A stretch of 64,000 bases of DNA from Polyangiaceae bacterium. Its GTDB lineage: Bacteria; Myxococcota_A; Polyangia; Polyangiales; Polyangiaceae. A model generated the notes under the pieces. The model searched no databases, had not been told where the DNA came from, and was given only the letters and a program-made list of their open reading frames with translations. Both the position numbers and the translations under genes were made by a program. This document shows positions 25,099 to 34,046 of the stretch, piece after piece. Positions within the stretch are counted from its first letter, which is position 1; each line of letters opens with the position of its first letter. The stretch spans positions 868,001 through 932,000 of the forward strand of contig JACKEA010000003.1 of NCBI GenBank assembly GCA_020633235.1, given 5' to 3'.

Positions 25099-26604
25099 TC
25101 ACCCCCGAGACCAGCCGCCCTCACAGCCGTAAAATAGCTCGTCGGCTTGTTCCGGGCCCCAGGAGCCGGCGGGGTACTCCACCAGGGCGGGCCGCCCGGT
25201 GCTGGCCCAGGCCCGCCGGATCTCGTCGGCGTAGCGCCAGCTGGCCTCGATCTCGTCCGCGCGCAGGAACAAGGTCGGGTCGCCCAAGATGGCGTCGAGC
25301 AGCAGGCGCTCGTAGGCATTGCCCGCTTCCGTTCCGAAGCGCTGACGGTAGTCGAAGGACAGCTCCGCGGGGGTCATCACCATCTCCCCGCCGGGCTGCT
25401 TCACGCCGAAAGAGAGGGTGATCGCTTCGCGGGGCTGAATGCTCAAGGTCAGGGTGTTGGGCCGGATCTGACACAGGCTGCCGTCGCGGAGCTTTCGCCG
25501 GAACTCGGGACCGCTCATCTCGTCCGGGCGGTTGAAGAGCTGCACCGGCGGCGTGCGAAACTGGATGCGAACCTCGGTGCTCTTCTTGGCCAGACGCTTG
25601 CCGTGACGCAGCAAGAACGGAACGCCGCTCCAGCGCCAAGTGTCGATCTCAGCGCGCACTGCCACGTAGGTCTCCACCTCCGAGTCGGCCGGCACACCCT
25701 CTTCCTCGAGGTAGCCGCCGACGAGCTCGTCGTCGATCACTCCGCCTTGATAGCGCCCGCGCACGGAGCTCGAGGCCACGTCCTCCGGATCCGGACAGTG
25801 CACCGCGCGCAGCACTTGCACCTTCTGGTCGCGCACGGCCTCGGGCTCCAGCGCCACCGGCGGCTCCATCGCCACCAGGGCCAAGATCTGCATCATGTGG
25901 TTTTGCAGCATGTCGCGCAGGGCGCCGGTGCTCTCGTAGTAGCGCGCCCGGCCGTGCTCCACGCCCAGGGTCTCGGCGACGGTAATTTGCACCAGCTCCA
26001 CGTGATGCCGGTTCCAGAGCGGCTCGAAGATGGCGTTGTGGAAGCGAAACCCGAGGAGGTTCTGCACCGTTTCCTTGCCGAGGTAGTGATCGATGCGGAA
26101 GATCTGATCTTCGCGGAGCACGCGGTGCAGCTTTCGATTGAGCACCCGCGCACTCTCGAGATCGTGTCCGAAGGGCTTTTCGATCACGACGCGACGGGGA
26201 GCGGGCCCGGCGAAGAGCCCCGCTGCGGAAATCGCCTGCGCCGCCTCGGCAAAGAGCTGCGGCGCGAGCGCCATGTAGAACAGCCGGCCCGCGCTCTCGC
26301 CGCCGGGCAGCGCCTGGAGATGCCGTTCCAACGCTGCGAGATCCTCCGCCTGAGTGACGCTCCCCACGCAGTACGAGACGCGCGGTGACAGCTCGTCGAA
26401 GGCCGCGCGATCCCGCTCGGAAAGCGCCGCGCGGATCTCGCTCCGGTACTGTTCGTCCGACTTCGCGCGCCGCGAGAACCCGATGACGTGAAAGCCGCCG
26501 GGCGGGCGACCCGACCTCGCGAGCCCCACCAGCGCGGGCATCAGCTTGCGGAGCGTGAGATCTCCGCTGGCTCCGAGAATGACGACGTGAAAGGGCGCAG
26601 ACAT
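25099..26604 (-). CDS. zwf: Glucose-6-phosphate 1-dehydrogenase
   Basis: 501 residues, full length for the family. The NADP-binding fingerprint GASGDLTLRK is at 11-20, EKPFG near 142-146, and the substrate/catalytic signature RIDHYLGKE at 170-178 with the catalytic histidine region. It oxidises glucose-6-phosphate to 6-phosphogluconolactone, entering the oxidative pentose phosphate pathway. pgl, gnd and tal are not in the window. The start ATG at 26604 is 24 bp downstream (in gene direction) of a full palindromic repeat, which therefore sits in its promoter or leader. The PP2C gene follows after 62 bp. Confidence 0.96.
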   Translation of the reverse strand: MSAPFHVVILGASGDLTLRKLMPALVGLARSGRPPGGFHVIGFSRRAKSDEQYRSEIRAALSERDRAAFDELSPRVSYCVGSVTQAEDLAALERHLQALPGGESAGRLFYMALAPQLFAEAAQAISAAGLFAGPAPRRVVIEKPFGHDLESARVLNRKLHRVLREDQIFRIDHYLGKETVQNLLGFRFHNAIFEPLWNRHHVELVQITVAETLGVEHGRARYYESTGALRDMLQNHMMQILALVAMEPPVALEPEAVRDQKVQVLRAVHCPDPEDVASSSVRGRYQGGVIDDELVGGYLEEEGVPADSEVETYVAVRAEIDTWRWSGVPFLLRHGKRLAKKSTEVRIQFRTPPVQLFNRPDEMSGPEFRRKLRDGSLCQIRPNTLTLSIQPREAITLSFGVKQPGGEMVMTPAELSFDYRQRFGTEAGNAYERLLLDAILGDPTLFLRADEIEASWRYADEIRRAWASTGRPALVEYPAGSWGPEQADELFYGCEGGWSRG

Positions 26605-26627
26605 GGACTCGCGAGGCTACCACCCCG

Positions 26628-26700
26628 CGAGGTCACCGCGCCGAACCAACAAACAAATGCAGAGACGGCTCTTGGTTTTGTCGGTGCGGCGCGGGCACAC
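26628..26700. repeat. Full copy of dispersed palindromic element
   Basis: Left arm GGTCACCGCGCCGAACCAAC with AAA following (26631-26653), loop about 26654-26675, right arm TTTGTCGGTGCGGCGCGGGC (26677-26696). The arms pair with a few mismatches. Same orientation as the copy at 49155. It separates zwf from the nnrS region. Confidence 0.7.
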
Positions 26701-26712
26701 GCGGCCCGAGCT

Positions 26713-26805
26713 TCAGCGCTCCTTTTGCGGGCTGGATGCGGCGGCTGCCACCGCGGTCGTCACTGCTGCGGAAACCACGACGAGAACTGCAACTGCAAGG
26801 GCCAC
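26713..26805 (-). CDS. Possible 30-residue membrane peptide
   Basis: GTG at 26805, with an AAAGGA 9 bp upstream, opens a 30-codon frame that is almost wholly hydrophobic (Val/Ala-rich, about 22 residues) and ends in SSPQKER, a typical positive tail. It follows the nnrS stop by 13 bp on the same strand. Too short for domain assignment; Ala/Val-rich frames also arise by chance in such GC-rich DNA. Confidence 0.3.
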   Translation of the reverse strand: MALAVAVLVVVSAAVTTAVAAAASSPQKER

Positions 26806-26818
26806 GAGAACGTTCCTT

Positions 26819-28024
26819 TCATCCAGGGCGTCCGTCCACACGCGGCGACAGCAGCATGGGGGCGTAGCTCACGAGGTACGCTGCGAAGGACAGCGCCCAC
26901 AGGCTGCCCGCGACGGCGAGCAGCGGAAGTTGAGAGGCGCCGGCGAGGGGCGCGACGATGCGAAGCAGTGTCGCCACGGTGATGACGACGAAGGCGACGG
27001 AGACGAGCTTGGGTGCGGCGAGCATGCGACCGGTGTGGCCGAGGGAAACGCGAGCCATCATGCCCAGGGTGAGCGCGCCGATGGCGCCCGCCGTCAGCGC
27101 ATGGAGACCCATGCTCGACGGTACCGCCGGGACCAGCACGGACGCGCCGCGCAACAGCAAGCCGATGGCCACCCAGGCGTGGCCCACGTGCAGGATCCAG
27201 AGCAGCGGGTTGCCGAAGGTGTGCTGCATGCCCCAGCGGGCGGCACGGGCGGCCACGAAGACGCCGGCCAGGAGCAATGCGACGCCGGACACCGCGCTAC
27301 CCGGCATCAGCACGCCGGTCGCCACCACCAACACCATGGCGGCAATGGCGGCACGATCCAGAACGGGCACGTTTACAATGCCCTGCCTGCCGGTCGCGTT
27401 GCGCGTGAACATGGGCACGATGCGCCCGGTGACGATCACGATGACGATAGTCACCAAATCCACGCCGAGCAGGCTGCCAAGACGCGTCCACGCCGGCAGC
27501 ACGCCCAGAGCGCCCAGATGTACCGCCAGATTGGCGCCGAAGAGCGCCGCCAAGATCGCGATGAAGCCGTAGTTCCTGCGGTTCTTGGAAGCGAGGATGG
27601 GACGCGCACAGGCGAACGCCAGCGCGGGAAGGAACGCCAGGTCGAGGGCCGCGGCGAGCTTCGGCGGAAACCCGTCCGCAAATAGCACCGCGACCCGCCC
27701 GGCGAGCCACAGCAGGCACAGGAGTGCCAGGGGCAGTCCCACGGCCGTCTCGCGCTGGGTCCAGTTGCCCACGGCCGTGAGCAGGAATCCGGCGATGACC
27801 GCCACCGAGAAGCCGAAGACCATCTCGTGGGCGTGCCAGCCGGTGGCGCCGAGATAGGCGCCTGGATCCAGCCGTCCGTACAGCACCAACACCCACAGCG
27901 GGAGCGTCAGCACGGCGTAGGCTGCCGCCATCAAGAAGAAGGGACGAAAGCCCTTCGCGAGAATGGCGGCCCCCGCAGGGTGGGCTTCCAGGGTGGGGGG
28001 ATGGATCAACGAACGGGGAGGCAC
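26819..28024 (-). CDS. nnrS: NnrS family haem-copper membrane protein
   Basis: 401 residues from GTG at 28024, with about twelve membrane helices. The NnrS family features are seen: AKGFRPFFL near the N-terminus, GWHAHEMVFGF at about 60-70, TGRIVPMFTRNA and the C-terminal MMARVSLGHTGR. NnrS proteins contain haem and copper and protect against nitric oxide or nitrosative stress; they are usually under NnrR/FNR-type control. No consensus FNR box is seen in its 5' region here. No nitrite or nitric oxide reductase gene is adjacent. Confidence 0.92.
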   Translation of the reverse strand: MPPRSLIHPPTLEAHPAGAAILAKGFRPFFLMAAAYAVLTLPLWVLVLYGRLDPGAYLGATGWHAHEMVFGFSVAVIAGFLLTAVGNWTQRETAVGLPLALLCLLWLAGRVAVLFADGFPPKLAAALDLAFLPALAFACARPILASKNRRNYGFIAILAALFGANLAVHLGALGVLPAWTRLGSLLGVDLVTIVIVIVTGRIVPMFTRNATGRQGIVNVPVLDRAAIAAMVLVVATGVLMPGSAVSGVALLLAGVFVAARAARWGMQHTFGNPLLWILHVGHAWVAIGLLLRGASVLVPAVPSSMGLHALTAGAIGALTLGMMARVSLGHTGRMLAAPKLVSVAFVVITVATLLRIVAPLAGASQLPLLAVAGSLWALSFAAYLVSYAPMLLSPRVDGRPG

Positions 28025-28283
28025 GAGGAACGCGCCGCATTCAGCAAGCGCCGTTCCATGCGAAATCCCCGCAAACTCACGTTAGGGAACGAACATTTCG
28101 CGTGCCGCAGACAGCGCCGACGCAATTTTGGCGCAGGTGACGGTGAGCAAGTCGACCGCCGTCGACTTCCGGAGCGCCCCTGCAGGCGTTGCTCGCGATC
28201 CCCGGAAAAACGCAAAGCACGCGCCTGGATCCCGAGAAAAACCAAGGGTTTCGCGTGGCATTGGCGTTGCTTGCGCACATCTC

Positions 28284-29567
28284 ATGGCCAACGCCGTCGC
28301 TCGTGCGCTCCGCGCTCTCGCCGTGGCCGTGGGACTGCTGGTCCCGCTGCTGCCGGGGGCCTGCTCTTCCGACGACAGCGCGGAGGTGAGCACCGGCGGG
28401 GTCGCGACGGTGCCCGACACTCCTGGCGTCCTGCTGGAAGTGACGGTGCGCGACGAGAGCGGCGTGGTGCGCATCTACGGAAGCGACGACGGCGCGGGCA
28501 CCGTCGTGGTGACGGCCATCGAGATGCCCAGCCCCCATGGCGCCTTGCGCTTGGACGTGGACGAGACTGCGCGCACCCTCGCGGAAACTCTGGGTAGCTT
28601 TGGGCTCGACCTGGAGTGGAACGCCGCGGGGGACGTCGTGCACTTTCAGACCAGCTTCGGCGGCGTGCCCGCTCATGCGGGCGGTCCGGTAAGTGCGGCG
28701 AAGCTCCCGGACCTGGGGTTGCCCAAGACCACCACGAGCAGCGTGCAAAGCTTGAGCACTTCGATCCTGAGCTGCACCGAGACCGTGCGCGCGCTGTTCG
28801 TCCTCGGGAGCAATCCTGATCCCGATGGCATGGAGTGCATACAGAAGGACCCGGCGGTCGCCGAGGGACTCTTCAGTGTGTGTGTGGTGCGGGAGCTCTT
28901 GGTCGCCTTCAGCAAAGACACCAACTGCGCCAAGACTATCTACGAAGAGGAGTGCAAGGCGCGGCTAGCGCTCGCCGAGAAGCTACTTTCCAACTACGCG
29001 AAGCTCCTGGCTCTTGCCACGGTGGGGACCATGGAGAGCGTGTACGGCTACTGGGAGACGCACGGCAGTTGTCCCCAGGTCAGCGTACCGGACGCCGGCA
29101 CCGATGCGGGCAGCGACTCCGGAGGCACGGATTCGGCAACCGACGGAGGTCCAGGCAGCATTTCCGCCTGCAACGCTCTCGGCGACATCGGCATCAGCGC
29201 ACAGCTGAAGAGCGAGAGCCCGGGAAGCTACTGTACGGGGGACTTGGTGTTCACCAACAGCGGGAGCAAGACCGTAACGGTGCTCTTCTACATCGACGAG
29301 ACCAAGCCTCTGACGCCCGAGAAGGAACAGGACGCCTTCTGGCAGATTTCGGTGGGTCCCGGTGCCACGGTAAAGACGGTGACCCCGGCCTTCTCCTGGC
29401 AGAACGGCGGCTCCACCATCACCACCACGGACGTGGCAGCGGTGTACCTGGACGCGAACGACGACTCCTGTCTGTGGATCATCACGGACCTCACGGAGGA
29501 CGAGGTCAACGACTGCGGCATCTCCACGACGAACGTCGCAGGCATGAACATGTGCACCGGCGGCTGA
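28284..29567 (+). CDS. Secreted lipoprotein, unknown function
   Basis: 427 residues from ATG at 28284. The signal peptide ends in PGACSSDD (lipobox LPGAC). Two folded parts are separated by a Thr/Asp/Ser/Gly-rich linker (about 285-305): an N-terminal domain of mixed beta and helix with four cysteines, and a C-terminal beta-sandwich-like domain of ~120 residues containing paired cysteines and the strand pattern GDLVFTNSGSKTVTVLFY. No catalytic motif recognised. It is probably a surface lipoprotein. Divergent from nnrS, with a 259-bp gap that holds no other gene. Confidence 0.7.
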   Translation: MANAVARALRALAVAVGLLVPLLPGACSSDDSAEVSTGGVATVPDTPGVLLEVTVRDESGVVRIYGSDDGAGTVVVTAIEMPSPHGALRLDVDETARTLAETLGSFGLDLEWNAAGDVVHFQTSFGGVPAHAGGPVSAAKLPDLGLPKTTTSSVQSLSTSILSCTETVRALFVLGSNPDPDGMECIQKDPAVAEGLFSVCVVRELLVAFSKDTNCAKTIYEEECKARLALAEKLLSNYAKLLALATVGTMESVYGYWETHGSCPQVSVPDAGTDAGSDSGGTDSATDGGPGSISACNALGDIGISAQLKSESPGSYCTGDLVFTNSGSKTVTVLFYIDETKPLTPEKEQDAFWQISVGPGATVKTVTPAFSWQNGGSTITTTDVAAVYLDANDDSCLWIITDLTEDEVNDCGISTTNVAGMNMCTGG

Positions 29568-29572
29568 CGTAG

Positions 29573-31060
29573 CTACCGCTGGAGAGCACGGGAGAGGGCG
29601 AAGGCCGGCGCCAGTGCCGTGCGCTCCAGCGCCGGAGACACGCCATGGAGCGCGCGCGACACCCCGAACAGCGCGCGGCGCGCCCCTCGGATCGGAGCCG
29701 ACGCCTTTCGCAGGTCGTGCCGCCACATCAGCTCGAACACGTCCTCGATCTTCTCCTTCACCGCGGGGGTGTAGCGGAAGAAGTCCGCGTCCAGCACGGC
29801 GCCGCGACTGAACAGCTGCGATTGATAGTAGGCGTGACGCCCGTGCGTCGGGCTGTCGAAGTTCTTCTCCTCCGATAGCCACCACTCGGCGAAGCCGTAC
29901 TCGTCCTTGTACTTCTCGTAGATTTCCGTGCCTGGAAACGGGATCAAGATCGAGGCGATGGCCGGGTGAAAGCGGGCCACGAAGGGCGCCAGCGCGACCA
30001 TGTAGCGCGCCGTCACGTCGATGGATTCCGGCGTGTCCCAGGGGAAACCGAAGATGAAGAACACATGAGCGCGGATCCCGCTCTGGGCGGTGGCTTCCAC
30101 GATGTGCTTCGCCCGGGCCACGTCGTGGGGCTTGTGGATCCGTTTCAGCGTCTCGGGATGTCCACTCTCGATGCCGTAGTCGATCTGGACGCAGCCTGCG
30201 CGGTGCAGCAACGTCAGGAGCTGCGGGTCCACTCGGTCCACGCGCGTCATCATGCTCCAGGTGAGACCCAGTCCGGTTTCGACGAGACGTTCGCAGATCT
30301 CGAGCATGCGCGGACGATTCACGGTCATGGCATCGTCCATGAAGTGGAAGTGCCGCGTGCCATGGCACTGGTGAACGTCTACCATCTCGCGCACCACGCT
30401 CTCGGCCGAGCGAAAGCGGAAGCGCCGACCGAAGAGGCCGCCCGCGCAGTACGCGCAGCGGGCAGGGCAGCCGCGGGAAGAGAACAGATTCATGTGTAGT
30501 GCGGGACTGTCCGGGCCGCCGTACTCCTCGGCATCCACCAGATGCCGCGCGGGGGCGGGCAGCGCATCGAGATCCGCGACCGGTGGCCGGGGCGGCGCGT
30601 GGACCACGTTGCCCTTGGCGTCGCGGTACACCAGGCCGAGCACGTCCTCCGGCGGGAGCTCTCCTCGAAGGACCCGGACGGCGTCGACGATGGTGGGCTC
30701 GCCCTCCCCCACCACGACGGCGTCGAAGCCGTGCATCAGCGGCTCCTCCGGCAAGAGCGTGGCGTGAGGGCCCCCGGCCAGGAGCCGCGCACCGCTCCGC
30801 CCGAGCAGACCCGCGAGGCGATACGCCTCCCGTGCGATCGGCGTCACCAACGTCATGCCGATCACGTCCGGGCGCAGCGCTTCCGCCTCTCGTGCGACGT
30901 CCTCGCTGCTCCGCTTACGTGCCGTAGCGTTGGCGTCCAGCAGCTGCACCCGGTGGCCCGCCCCCTCCAACACGGCAGCGAGCATCGTGAGCGCCGCCGG
31001 ACAGCTCTCGTGCAGCTGAGTCCTCGATGGCGGGTAGACCAGAAGAACCTTGCTCGGCAT
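29573..31060 (-). CDS. B12-binding radical SAM protein
   Basis: 495 residues from ATG at 31060 (MPSKVLLVYPP). The N-terminal ~140 residues are a cobalamin-binding Rossmann domain (YPPSRTQL, GGPHATLLPEE, GEGEPTIVDA). The radical SAM core follows with the cluster motif C188-x3-C192-x2-C195 in SSRGCPARCAYC and later IDYGIESGHPET and FGFPWDTPES. This class B architecture methylates or forms C-C bonds at unactivated carbons; close relatives by architecture include the hopanoid enzymes HpnR/HpnJ and the archaeal GDGT ring synthases GrsA/GrsB. It lies 134 bp after the Tes-like gene on the same strand, so joint action on a lipid is a reasonable inference. Confidence 0.85.
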   Translation of the reverse strand: MPSKVLLVYPPSRTQLHESCPAALTMLAAVLEGAGHRVQLLDANATARKRSSEDVAREAEALRPDVIGMTLVTPIAREAYRLAGLLGRSGARLLAGGPHATLLPEEPLMHGFDAVVVGEGEPTIVDAVRVLRGELPPEDVLGLVYRDAKGNVVHAPPRPPVADLDALPAPARHLVDAEEYGGPDSPALHMNLFSSRGCPARCAYCAGGLFGRRFRFRSAESVVREMVDVHQCHGTRHFHFMDDAMTVNRPRMLEICERLVETGLGLTWSMMTRVDRVDPQLLTLLHRAGCVQIDYGIESGHPETLKRIHKPHDVARAKHIVEATAQSGIRAHVFFIFGFPWDTPESIDVTARYMVALAPFVARFHPAIASILIPFPGTEIYEKYKDEYGFAEWWLSEEKNFDSPTHGRHAYYQSQLFSRGAVLDADFFRYTPAVKEKIEDVFELMWRHDLRKASAPIRGARRALFGVSRALHGVSPALERTALAPAFALSRALQR

Positions 31061-31194
31061 GACAGCCCCTCCGCGTGGTGGTCCGCTCCTGCGGGCGCAA
31101 GGTTCGTTCCACATCGAATTCTCCCGCGCATTCTCGCTGCTCCGGCGCAAGCGGAGCGGGACGCGAGCAGCGCACGGCAAAATTCGCGGGCTCG

Positions 31195-33069
31195 TCAGAC
31201 GGAGACGAGGGGCAGCCGCCGGCGACCGTCCGTCGCAGAGACGACCACTTCACTGCCGGTTCCGTCCGGCAACGGCAGCTTCTGGTTCTTGGCGTACACC
31301 GGGTGCTTGCCGTGTTCCTTGAACCACTCGGCGACCGTCGCCGTGCGGTGGATCTTCTCCACCACCTGTCGCCAGCCCACGCCGGTGTTGTAGGCGCAGA
31401 AGCTGATCTCACCCATCTGGGTGCCGTAGGGAATGATGCACATCTCCGTGCGACGAAAATCGTAGTTGAAGAGATCCTGGAACCACATGCCCGCCACGAA
31501 CAGGAAGCGCCACTCGAACTCGTCGGCGTCTCCTTCGCTGGCACCGACGCGATCCCCCTTGGCGCCCATCTGGCTCAGCACCTGCCGCACCAGCTCCGTC
31601 AGGCCGTAACCCTCCGGGGCCTGCTCCTGGCGGAAATTCTTGAGTAGCGCCAGCGCCAGGGCCGCCATCGTCAGCGGCTTCTTCTGACCCGCGTCTGCGA
31701 CCTCTTGCAGATCCCGAAGCAGCTGGTCCACGTCCACCATCTGGCTCACGGGGATCCAACGTTTGGTCTTCTTGTGGACCAAGAGCACGGTGCCGATGCC
31801 GCAGTTCGGGTGGCAGCCGCACTTCAGGGCGCCGAACTCCGCGCTCTGCCCCAACAAGTGGTCCACCACGTCGCTGAACGGGTTCATGGCGCTGAGCGGG
31901 AACCAGTCGCGGAGCGGCTCCGTGGCGCCGAGCTGGTCTTTCACGTCGTGCGCCAGGTGGCTCAGGGTGTAGCGCTGAGCCTGCCGCACGTCGTCCGCCA
32001 CGTCCTCGTCCCGGCCGGTGAAGCTGACGGGCTGGAAGGACACCACGGTGATCTTGTCCGCGTTGTCGATGGCGAACTGGACGATGGGTCCCACCTGGTC
32101 GTTGTTGACGCCGTTCACGATGGTGACCACCAGCACCACGTCGATACCCGCAGCGTGCAGGTTCTCGATGGCACGCAGCTTCACGTCGAACAAGTTCCCG
32201 ACCTTTCGATGACTGTTGGCCTCGTTGGTCACGCCATCGAACTGCAAGTACGCCAGCCGCAGCCCGGCACGCTTCGCTTCGTGACAGAACTCTGGCTCCT
32301 GCGCGAAGCGAATGCCGTTGGTCGCGCACTGCACGCAGAAGTAGCCCACGTCCCGGGCGTAGCTCACGGCCTTCAAGAAGTGTGGGCTGAGGGTCGGCTC
32401 ACCGCCGGAGAACTGCACGCTCATTTGCCGGCGGGGCTGCACGGACAGGGAGTCGTCCAAAATCTGCTGGATGTCCTCCCATTCGAGCTCGTGCACGTAG
32501 CCCACCTGATTGGCATCCATGAAGCACGGGTCGCACATCATGTTGCAGCGGTTGGTGAGATCCACGGTGAGCACGGAGCCGCGGCCGTACTTGATGCTGG
32601 AGCTACCGTGCTCCCGGAGAGACGTCTTGGGGGCGAGGAAGTCCCGACCGGGAAACAGATTCTCGATGCGTGCGAGGAACGCGGGATCGATGCTGAGCAC
32701 GTCCTCGAAGGTCCCGTGCTTGGGGCACGTCTTCCGCATCACGATGTTGCCGTCGTGCTCCAGGATGTCCGCGCGGATCTCTCCCGAATGGTCCATCAGC
32801 GCGCCGAGGTTCGCCGCGCCGGAGAGTACCGCGCTGCGCACTTCCTTCACGCACGTGGGACACAGGGAATCGGTCTTGCGCGGCCACCCCAGCGTGGGGA
32901 ACGTCCGCTCCGCCTTGCGGATCAGCGGCTCCGGCGCCCAGCCGGGCCGCATCCGAGCCCCCGGGAAGCGCTCGCCGAAACCCCGGAAAACGGGCCACGC
33001 CGCCCGGGCGCCGCGAGTGAGGATCTTCTCCGCAAGGGCGGGCAGCCGAAGGCGCGAGGGCATGTGCAT
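31195..33069 (-). CDS. Tes/MJ0619-like radical SAM protein
   Basis: About 624 residues. An N-terminal zinc-ribbon-like module has C70/C73 (SLCPTC) and C115/H118 (TCPKHG). The radical SAM cluster motif is C175-x3-C179-x2-C182 in RCNMMCDPC, followed by QFSGGEPTL. A later cysteine group, KCGCHPNCGIG, corresponds to the extra cluster ligands seen as CSHP-type motifs in archaeal tetraether synthase. The whole layout is that of the MJ0619/Tes family, which joins two lipid chains by C-C bonds between terminal methyl carbons. Starts at TTG 33081, ATG 33069 or ATG 33063 are all possible. Bacterial members are thought to make membrane-spanning lipids; the substrate here is not known. Confidence 0.8.
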   Translation of the reverse strand: MHMPSRLRLPALAEKILTRGARAAWPVFRGFGERFPGARMRPGWAPEPLIRKAERTFPTLGWPRKTDSLCPTCVKEVRSAVLSGAANLGALMDHSGEIRADILEHDGNIVMRKTCPKHGTFEDVLSIDPAFLARIENLFPGRDFLAPKTSLREHGSSSIKYGRGSVLTVDLTNRCNMMCDPCFMDANQVGYVHELEWEDIQQILDDSLSVQPRRQMSVQFSGGEPTLSPHFLKAVSYARDVGYFCVQCATNGIRFAQEPEFCHEAKRAGLRLAYLQFDGVTNEANSHRKVGNLFDVKLRAIENLHAAGIDVVLVVTIVNGVNNDQVGPIVQFAIDNADKITVVSFQPVSFTGRDEDVADDVRQAQRYTLSHLAHDVKDQLGATEPLRDWFPLSAMNPFSDVVDHLLGQSAEFGALKCGCHPNCGIGTVLLVHKKTKRWIPVSQMVDVDQLLRDLQEVADAGQKKPLTMAALALALLKNFRQEQAPEGYGLTELVRQVLSQMGAKGDRVGASEGDADEFEWRFLFVAGMWFQDLFNYDFRRTEMCIIPYGTQMGEISFCAYNTGVGWRQVVEKIHRTATVAEWFKEHGKHPVYAKNQKLPLPDGTGSEVVVSATDGRRRLPLVSV

Positions 33070-33153
33070 CACGATCCACAATAGCCGGAGGCCGCGCCGG
33101 GTAAAGAGGCCAATCGCCTCACCGCGCGCCGTGGCGGGATTCGTCGCGACGGG

Positions 33154-33174
33154 GCTCGCGCCGCGCCAACAAAA
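33154..33174. repeat. Degenerate half copy of palindromic element
   Basis: GCTCGCGCCGCGCCAACAAA resembles the left arm of the full copies (CGCGCCGxxCCAACAAA shared). It lies in the gap between the zinc-ribbon membrane protein gene and the Tes-like gene. Confidence 0.4.
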
Positions 33175-33185
33175 TCAGGCTCCCC

Positions 33186-34001
33186 TCAAATTTCGTCCCC
33201 GTGCTCGCGGAGCAAGAGCCCGAGCATCCTCGCCATCACCACCGGTCCCACCAAGGATGCGCTGATGGCGAACATGGTGGCGAGGAACGCGATGCCGGAC
33301 AGCGCGTGGTGCAGGGCCCCAATGGCGAGCTGCATGGCCACGGTGATCAGACTCGCGAGCGCGAGGAACCCGAGGGTGACGAAGTACGGCCCTGGAATGC
33401 GTGCGATGAGCTGGACGCCGACAATGGGGTTCAGGGGCGCGACGCAGCCTTCATTGTGAGCGGCCACCACGATGCCCGCGGGAAGATAGACAACGCCCAG
33501 GGCCAGCGCCGGGAGCACCACGTGAGCGCCCTCGGGGTAGCCGAGCTTCAGCGCCAGCACGGCGGCAGGGCCGAACGCCACCAGCAGCGTGAGCAGGTAG
33601 CGGATGACCGGGTGAAACCAGCCCGCCAGCGAGGTATCCACGCCCTCCAGCCCGAGGTCGTCGCGCCCCGCGGCCGTCGCGCGAATGATCGCGAAGATCA
33701 GCGACAGCACGATGGTCGCGGAGAACGCCGCACCGAAGACGGGAACGAAGCGGGCAAAGGAAATCACGACGCCCGCCACGGCGAGCGTCACCAGTAGCCA
33801 GGGCTGAAACGGAAACAGGAACGCTCGGAGCAGCACCTTGGGGTAGGGCTCGGACACCCGTTGGGCCTCGTGGTGGAGCGCGTCGCCGCACACGACGCAG
33901 CTGGGCAAGAAGCCGCGCCCGCTCTGGACCTGACGCACGCCCGGGCCATCTCGGTACAGACCGCAGCGCTCGCAATACAGTCGAGTGAGCGCATCAGGCA
34001 T
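33186..34001 (-). CDS. Zinc-ribbon multi-pass membrane protein
   Basis: 271 residues. The first ~45 residues contain CERC and CVVC, a four-cysteine zinc ribbon on the cytoplasmic side. About six membrane helices follow (from FQPWLLVTLAVAGVV to the C-terminus), similar in outline to DUF4013/Yip1-like bacterial membrane proteins. No enzymatic motif is seen. It is the gene directly upstream of the Tes-like radical SAM gene and 45 bp downstream of the metallopeptidase-like gene, all on the minus strand. Confidence 0.75.
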   Translation of the reverse strand: MPDALTRLYCERCGLYRDGPGVRQVQSGRGFLPSCVVCGDALHHEAQRVSEPYPKVLLRAFLFPFQPWLLVTLAVAGVVISFARFVPVFGAAFSATIVLSLIFAIIRATAAGRDDLGLEGVDTSLAGWFHPVIRYLLTLLVAFGPAAVLALKLGYPEGAHVVLPALALGVVYLPAGIVVAAHNEGCVAPLNPIVGVQLIARIPGPYFVTLGFLALASLITVAMQLAIGALHHALSGIAFLATMFAISASLVGPVVMARMLGLLLREHGDEI

Positions 34002-34046
34002 TGGCGAAAGGGTAGCGAAGCGGCTCCGACCGGGCCAAGGCGGGCG

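Noticed and set aside
28256..28271. A sigma54-like sequence, TGGCATTGGCGTTGCT, just before the lipoprotein at 28284
   Set aside because: The GG-N10-GC spacing is right, but the predicted start of transcription would leave almost no leader before the ATG. I kept it out of the feature list.
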